A stretch of 9,514 nucleotides of DNA from Micavibrio sp. UBA6139 (GTDB taxonomy: Bacteria; Pseudomonadota; Alphaproteobacteria; Micavibrionales; Micavibrionaceae): the NCBI GenBank assembly GCA_002423285.1, contig DIVF01000010.1, forward strand, positions 1 through 9,514, read 5' to 3'. Each line of letters begins with the position of its first letter. Within the stretch, counting starts at the first letter, position 1. Made by a program: the position numbers and the translations under genes. Below, piece after piece: positions 5,554 to 9,514 of the stretch. Under the pieces are notes generated by a model that did not search any database, was not told the origin of the DNA, and saw nothing but the letters and a program-made list of their open reading frames with translations.

Positions 5554-8271
5554 ATGCGCCAAATGCAGACGGAAACAAAAAACTGGCACACCCTTGCGGA
5601 ACAAGAGACTCTGGCAATCCTGCAAAGCAATCCATCAGGCTTAAGCGAGACCGAAGCAACAGCGCGGCTTGCCCAGTATGGCCACAACCGCCTGCCGGAG
5701 CCGCCGAAGCGTAGCGCGATCCTGCGGTTTTTATCGCATTTTCACAATATTCTAATCTACGTTCTTATCGGCTCCGCAGTCATTACCGCCGCTTTGCAAC
5801 ACTGGGGGGATACTGGCGTAATTCTTGCCGTCGTACTGGCAAATGCGATCATTGGCTATGTCCAGGAGGGCAAGGCAGAAAAGGCCATGGAAGCTATCCG
5901 GTATATGCTGGCCCCCCATGCCGCCGTGTTGCGGGACGGGCAGCGGATCAGCATTGAAGGAGAAAATATCGTTCCCGGCGATCTCATCCTGCTGGAGGCG
6001 GGCGATAAAGTGCCTGCCGATCTCCGCCTGATAAAAGCGCATGGATTGCAAATACAGGAAGCGATTTTAACCGGTGAATCAGTACCGGTGGAAAAACATG
6101 TAGGGCCGGTGGCTGCCGGCGCGACGCTGGGGGACCGTTCCTGCATGGCTTTTTCTGGGACAATGGTCACCAGCGGACAGGGACTGGGCGTGACTGTTGC
6201 CACTGGTGGCGCGACCGAGATCGGGCGCATCAGCGGCTTGCTGGCCAATGTTGAAATGCTGACCACACCGCTGGTCACCCAGATGAATGCTTTTGCCCGC
6301 TGGTTGACAATTTTTATCCTGCTCGTGGCGGCGGCACTCCTTGTCTTTGGATATTTTGTCGACCATTTTGAATTTGTGGATATGTTCATGGCTGTCGTCG
6401 GCCTGTCGGTTGCGGCGATTCCCGAAGGGCTGCCCGCCGTGTTGACGATTACGCTGGCTGTCGGCGTGCAGGCGATGGCGCGGCGCAACGCAATTGTCCG
6501 CCGCCTACCGGCTATCGAGACTTTGGGGTCGGTGTCGGTCATCTGCACTGATAAAACGGGCACACTGACCCGCAACGAAATGATGGTGTCTGCGGTGGCC
6601 ACATCCGCACATATATTTGCATTTGAGGGCACGGGGTATGAACCGAAGGGTCCAATCCGGCTTGAGGACGCTATTATAAATGGCGCGGATCATAGCACGC
6701 TGACCGAACTCGCCCGGGCCGCTGCCCTGTGCAATGACGCTTCTTTACGTGAACATGAAGACGCTTGGCACGTTGAAGGCGACCCGATGGAAGGCGCGCT
6801 GCTGGCCTTTTCCGGCAAAGTTGGGTTAGATTCCCGGCATGAACAGGGCGCATGGACACGCACCGATGCCATCCCCTTTGATGCCAAACATCGTTTCATG
6901 GCCACGCTCAATCATGACCACAAAAATCACGCCTTTATTTTTCTTAAAGGGGCACCGGAGCAAGTGCTTAGCATGTGCGCGGCGCAACGTACAACTGACG
7001 GCGGGACAGAAACGCTCGACCAAAGATATTGGGATGAACAGGCCGAGGCGATTGCAGCAAAAGGACAACGTGTTCTGGCTTTCGCCCTTAAACCTGTTCC
7101 ATCAGAACACACAGCTCTGGAGATGAAAGACGTTCAGTCGGGGCTTATCCTGCTCGGCCTGACCGGCCTGATTGACCCGCCGCGCCCGGAGGCGATTGAC
7201 GCTGTTGCCGAGTGCCACGGCGCAGGTATCCGAGTCAAAATGATTACCGGTGATCATGCGGCGACGGCAAAATCCATCGGCCAGCAGATCGGCCTTCAGA
7301 ACCCAGACAAGGTTTTGACCGGTTCTGATCTTGATCGCATGAATGACGCCGAACTGGCGCTGGCCGTTTTGGATACCGATATTTTTGCCCGGACCAGCCC
7401 AGAGCATAAACTACGCCTTGTCATGGCGTTGCAAGCACACGGCATCACGGCCGCCATGACCGGAGATGGCGTTAATGATGCGCCCGCGCTCAAGCGCGCT
7501 GATGCCGGGATCGCGATGGGGAAAAAGGGCAGCGAGGCGGCCAAGGAAGCGGCGGAATTGGTGCTGGCCGATGACAATTTTGCTTCCATCGTTGCCGCCG
7601 TACGCGAAGGCCGCACTGTCTATGACAATATCAAGAAGGTCATCAGCTGGACATTACCGACCAATGCGGGAGAGTCCATGTGCATCATCGTGGCCCTGCT
7701 ATTCGGAATGACGCTTCCCGTCACGCCGATCCAAATACTTTGGATCAACCTGATCACTGCCGTGACTCTGGGGATGGCTTTAGCGTTTGAGCCTACAGAA
7801 GAAAACACCATGCGCCGTCCGCCACGTAAGCGAAGCGCGGCACTCATTGATGGCGGGCTGCTCTGGCATATTATTCTGGTATCTGTCCTGTTCCTGTGTG
7901 GCGTATTTGGTATTTTTTCTTATGCGATTGATAAAGGTTATTCCACAGAACTGGCGCAAACTATGGCGCTCAATACATTAGTTGTCATGGAGATTTTTCA
8001 TCTGTTCTTTATACGCAATATTTACGGAACATCTCTGACATGGAAAGCGGTGCGCGGTACAAACATTGTGTGGGCGACCGTGATTGCCGTCACATTGGCG
8101 CAGTTCATGATCACTTATCTTCCACCCCTGCAGAGCATATTCCAAACCGAAGCCGTACCGTTTTTTGATGGCATAATTATTTTCAGTATTGGTGTCGCGC
8201 TTTTTGCGATCATAGAGACTGAAAAACAAATCAGGTTGTCTTTCCGACAGAGAAAGGAAATATCCGCATAA
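5554..8271 (+). CDS. type II P-type cation ATPase (CtpF/PacL-like)
   Basis: This 905-aa inner-membrane pump hydrolyses ATP to move cations. It has a full type II layout: an N-terminal cation-ATPase domain (about 10-75), M1-M2 (about 64-104), actuator with TGES (173-176), M3-M4 with PEGLP (290-294), the phosphorylated Asp D333 in CTDKTGTLT, KGAPE (465-469) in the nucleotide domain, TGD (565-567), TGDGVNDAP (636-644), and M5-M10 (about 700-888). Against SERCA, E291, N704, E707, N732, T735 and E813 align with known Ca2+ ligands, but the M6 aspartate (SERCA D800) is A736. Length and M6 pattern recall mycobacterial CtpF and related bacterial pumps, so Ca2+ transport is plausible but not certain. 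AAAGGA (5546-5551), overlapping the antiporter stop, is only 2 bp before this ATG; the in-frame ATG at 5563 is 11 bp away, so the start could be there. It is the last gene of the operon. Confidence 0.93.
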   Translation: MRQMQTETKNWHTLAEQETLAILQSNPSGLSETEATARLAQYGHNRLPEPPKRSAILRFLSHFHNILIYVLIGSAVITAALQHWGDTGVILAVVLANAIIGYVQEGKAEKAMEAIRYMLAPHAAVLRDGQRISIEGENIVPGDLILLEAGDKVPADLRLIKAHGLQIQEAILTGESVPVEKHVGPVAAGATLGDRSCMAFSGTMVTSGQGLGVTVATGGATEIGRISGLLANVEMLTTPLVTQMNAFARWLTIFILLVAAALLVFGYFVDHFEFVDMFMAVVGLSVAAIPEGLPAVLTITLAVGVQAMARRNAIVRRLPAIETLGSVSVICTDKTGTLTRNEMMVSAVATSAHIFAFEGTGYEPKGPIRLEDAIINGADHSTLTELARAAALCNDASLREHEDAWHVEGDPMEGALLAFSGKVGLDSRHEQGAWTRTDAIPFDAKHRFMATLNHDHKNHAFIFLKGAPEQVLSMCAAQRTTDGGTETLDQRYWDEQAEAIAAKGQRVLAFALKPVPSEHTALEMKDVQSGLILLGLTGLIDPPRPEAIDAVAECHGAGIRVKMITGDHAATAKSIGQQIGLQNPDKVLTGSDLDRMNDAELALAVLDTDIFARTSPEHKLRLVMALQAHGITAAMTGDGVNDAPALKRADAGIAMGKKGSEAAKEAAELVLADDNFASIVAAVREGRTVYDNIKKVISWTLPTNAGESMCIIVALLFGMTLPVTPIQILWINLITAVTLGMALAFEPTEENTMRRPPRKRSAALIDGGLLWHIILVSVLFLCGVFGIFSYAIDKGYSTELAQTMALNTLVVMEIFHLFFIRNIYGTSLTWKAVRGTNIVWATVIAVTLAQFMITYLPPLQSIFQTEAVPFFDGIIIFSIGVALFAIIETEKQIRLSFRQRKEISA

Positions 8272-8377
8272 GAATGTGCGTCTTCAATGCGGAAGATTCA
8301 CTATGAGTATCGAAAATTTCGGGATAGGCGTGTAAGACCCGACTGCGGTAGAAGGTAGCCCACGGACCAAAAGAAGA

Positions 8378-8413
8378 AAACGCCCGCTCCTTTTTTGAAA
8401 GGAGCGAGCGTTT
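8378..8413. terminator. bidirectional intrinsic terminator
   Basis: The arms at 8378-8393 and 8398-8413 are 16 bp long with one mismatch (C8384 against A8407) around the loop TTTG. TTTCTTT (8411-8417) follows on the plus strand and a T-rich tract (complement of the A-rich 8369-8380) on the minus strand. It lies between the convergent ends of the stress operon (8271) and the dioxygenase gene (8430), so it can stop both transcripts. Confidence 0.88.
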
Positions 8414-8429
8414 CTTTCGGGAACAAAGA

Positions 8430-9344
8430 TTAAGCTGCGCCTTTCTTCAAGTCGGACCAAGCCGCAGAATCTTCTTCTTGATAATGTTTATCGAGAAGTT
8501 CTTGTGCTTCTTTGGTCATGAAATCGCGGAAGCTGACTTTTTCATCGCCACGACCCTGCAGCAGACAGATAGGGTCCTGACCATCAACAGCACCAAGATT
8601 GGGTTTGTGCACGAAATAGCCGAGCAGTTGTTGCAATCTTTCCGGCAGGGTTCTGGCGACTTCGGTGGGGACAGCCAGATATTGGTTTTCGGCTTGTCTT
8701 AGCCAGCCCAGGCAATAGCTCATCACGATACCGCGGCGATATTTATCGGTCTGGTTTGCGCCGCCACCGTGAACGGTGCTGCCCAGATAGATCAAAAAAG
8801 AACCCTTTGGCATTTCGGCTTGCATGACTTCTTCAGGTGATGCGCTTCTATCGCGGTCCCAGACATGGCTGCCGGGGGCGACGCGGGTGGCGCCATTTTC
8901 CTTGGTGAATTCATCCACGGCCCACATGACGTTAATCATCGCCTGATGGTCACGGGAATGTTCATAGGGGAACAGGCCTTCATCAGGATGCAGGATTTGT
9001 TGTTTTTCATTGGGGCCAATGGAGATCAGCTGAGTCAGATTGATTTGGTAATCGCTGCAGTTTGGCAACAGGAAATGATCCATGACATCCAGAACAATTG
9101 GGTCCAGCGCCATTTTTTGAGCCACTTTTGATTTTGCAACCAAACCGCCAACGCGTTTAGTTTGATAACCGTGGAATACGCCCTGACAATTATCCACGCG
9201 ATCTAAAAGATAATTTGTTTCACGGTCAAGAAGTTCGAGATCTTCTCCTGAAAGTGCGCCTTCGACAATGACAGCACCATCTCTGACAACGGCGGCAATC
9301 ACTTTTTTCGGATCTGCATCGTGCTTAAATTTTTGAATTTCCAT
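8430..9344 (-). CDS. phytanoyl-CoA dioxygenase (PhyH) family oxygenase
   Basis: This 304-aa soluble enzyme is predicted to be an Fe(II)- and 2-oxoglutarate-dependent oxygenase. The iron triad is visible: H119 and D121 in ILHPDEG, and H192 in STVHGGGAN. R203 or R204 in YRRGIVMSY, about 11 residues after the distal His, would bind the 2-oxoglutarate carboxylate. NGATRVAPGSH (150-160) is the typical PhyH segment between them. The C-terminal GYFVHKPNLGAVDGQDP also fits this family. The substrate is not predictable; family members hydroxylate lipids, amino acids and small metabolites. I chose the ATG at 9344 because AGGAAAGGGA lies 6 bp upstream; an in-frame ATG at 9395 would add 17 residues with no ribosome site and would run through the leader palindromes. 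The gene is convergent with the stress operon and separated from it by the shared terminator. Its promoter must lie between 9345 and the IS-like repeat at 9495. Confidence 0.9.
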   Translation of the reverse strand: MEIQKFKHDADPKKVIAAVVRDGAVIVEGALSGEDLELLDRETNYLLDRVDNCQGVFHGYQTKRVGGLVAKSKVAQKMALDPIVLDVMDHFLLPNCSDYQINLTQLISIGPNEKQQILHPDEGLFPYEHSRDHQAMINVMWAVDEFTKENGATRVAPGSHVWDRDRSASPEEVMQAEMPKGSFLIYLGSTVHGGGANQTDKYRRGIVMSYCLGWLRQAENQYLAVPTEVARTLPERLQQLLGYFVHKPNLGAVDGQDPICLLQGRGDEKVSFRDFMTKEAQELLDKHYQEEDSAAWSDLKKGAA

Positions 9345-9350
9345 GGTGTT

Positions 9351-9360
9351 TCCCTTTCCT
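9351..9360 (-). promoter_or_regulatory. ribosome binding site deciding the PhyH start
   Basis: On the minus strand AGGAAAGGGA ends 6 bp before the ATG at 9344. It supports that start over the longer reading frame beginning at 9395. Confidence 0.65.
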
Positions 9361-9397
9361 AATGGAGACGGAACTACACCATAGATTCCAGGCAATG

Positions 9398-9421
9398 CCC
9401 CCCTACCAGCTTTAGTGGGGG
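9398..9421 (-). promoter_or_regulatory. G/C-run hairpin in PhyH leader
   Basis: The run CCCCCC (9398-9403) can pair with GGGGG (9417-9421) as a 5-bp stem with a 13-base loop. It lies 54-77 bp upstream of the PhyH start codon, so it may be in the 5' leader. Its role is unknown; it may simply be a chance hairpin. Confidence 0.3.
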
Positions 9422-9429
9422 TCTGGCGC

Positions 9430-9450
9430 GTTCAGATCTGCTTTCTGAAC
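9430..9450. promoter_or_regulatory. 7-bp-arm palindrome upstream of PhyH gene
   Basis: GTTCAGA (9430-9436) and TCTGAAC (9444-9450) are perfect inverted arms with a 7-bp spacer, so arm centres are 14 bp apart, as in many dimer-bound operators. The perfect 8-bp palindrome AGACGTCT (9458-9465) follows 7 bp further out. Both lie in the 150 bp between the PhyH gene and the IS-like repeat, where its promoter should be. Confidence 0.4.
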
Positions 9451-9494
9451 AGAATCCAGACGTCTAAATTCTTTCAAGAAATTGAATTCTATAA

Positions 9495-9512
9495 TAGACC
9501 TGTTGCAAAAGT
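9495..9512 (-). repeat. IS-like terminal repeat, right window end
   Basis: TAGACCTGTTGCAAAAGT is the inverted counterpart of 3-20. The two bases outside each copy differ (GG at the left end; AG at the right, which reads CT on the other strand), as the left and right ends of one IS often do. If it is an IS end, the element begins here and extends to the right of the window. No transposase is visible. Confidence 0.55.
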
Positions 9513-9514
9513 AG

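Noticed and set aside
5856..6632. 258-codon minus-strand frame inside the ATPase gene
   Set aside because: It is the reverse-frame shadow of a GC-rich coding sequence, rich in Ser, Arg, Thr and Ala, with no domain; the plus-strand ATPase motifs are unambiguous.
8275..8340. Two approximately 10-codon frames after the ATPase gene
   Set aside because: Too short, no ribosome sites; most likely just 3' untranslated sequence before the terminator.
9484..9512. Hybrid promoter using TTGCAA in the IS-like end to drive the PhyH gene
   Set aside because: The TTGCAA could act as a -35 box, but the only TATAGA-like -10 is about 9 bp away, too close for a working promoter.
1..9514. Search for CRISPR arrays, tRNA or rRNA genes, toxin-antitoxin pairs and defence systems
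   Set aside because: No regularly spaced repeats, no tRNA-like cloverleaf sequence and no matching protein motifs were seen on either strand.

Overview
The window looks like a bacterial chromosomal or accessory segment, most likely from an alphaproteobacterium. This is an inference. It rests on the DUF2927-type secreted protein, a family I know mainly from that class, on the moderate GC content of most genes, and on the gene families present. No rRNA, tRNA or marker gene fixes the taxonomy.

Layout: (1) At the extreme left (3-20) and extreme right (9495-9512) lie inverted copies of an 18-bp sequence that resembles the terminal repeat of an IS5/IS1031-type insertion sequence. The window therefore appears to be the DNA between two IS copies, or between the two ends of one repeated element. 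(2) 42-1031, minus strand: an AT-rich gene for a secreted DUF2927-like protein. (3) 1032-1794: about 760 bp with no convincing gene but several hairpins and short direct repeats, including a strong 9-bp-arm hairpin and a half-conserved FNR/FixK-like site just before the next operon. (4) 1795-8271, plus strand: a compact four-gene operon with intergenic gaps of 32, 19 and 6 bp. It encodes a zinc-dependent alcohol dehydrogenase, a tandem UspE-like universal stress protein, a Kef-type CPA2 cation/proton antiporter with a C-terminal TrkA-N domain, and a CtpF/PacL-like type II P-type cation ATPase. (5) 8378-8413: a strong bidirectional terminator between convergent genes. (6) 8430-9344, minus strand: a phytanoyl-CoA dioxygenase (PhyH)-family Fe(II)/2-oxoglutarate oxygenase whose leader contains several palindromes.

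The operon reads as a stress-homeostasis cassette. The dehydrogenase would balance redox by interconverting alcohols and carbonyls with NAD(H). The USP would sense nucleotide or energy state. The antiporter and the ATPase would adjust monovalent and divalent cations and membrane energetics. The pairing of a USP with a CtpF-like ATPase recalls the hypoxia (DosR) regulon of Mycobacterium tuberculosis. That parallel, together with the imperfect FNR-like box, makes regulation by low oxygen or energy limitation a reasonable but unproven hypothesis. I see no CRISPR array, toxin-antitoxin pair or defence system. The most unusual points are the IS-bounded layout, the conserved-looking stress operon, the Asp-to-Ala change in ATPase membrane segment 6, and the structured non-coding gap.
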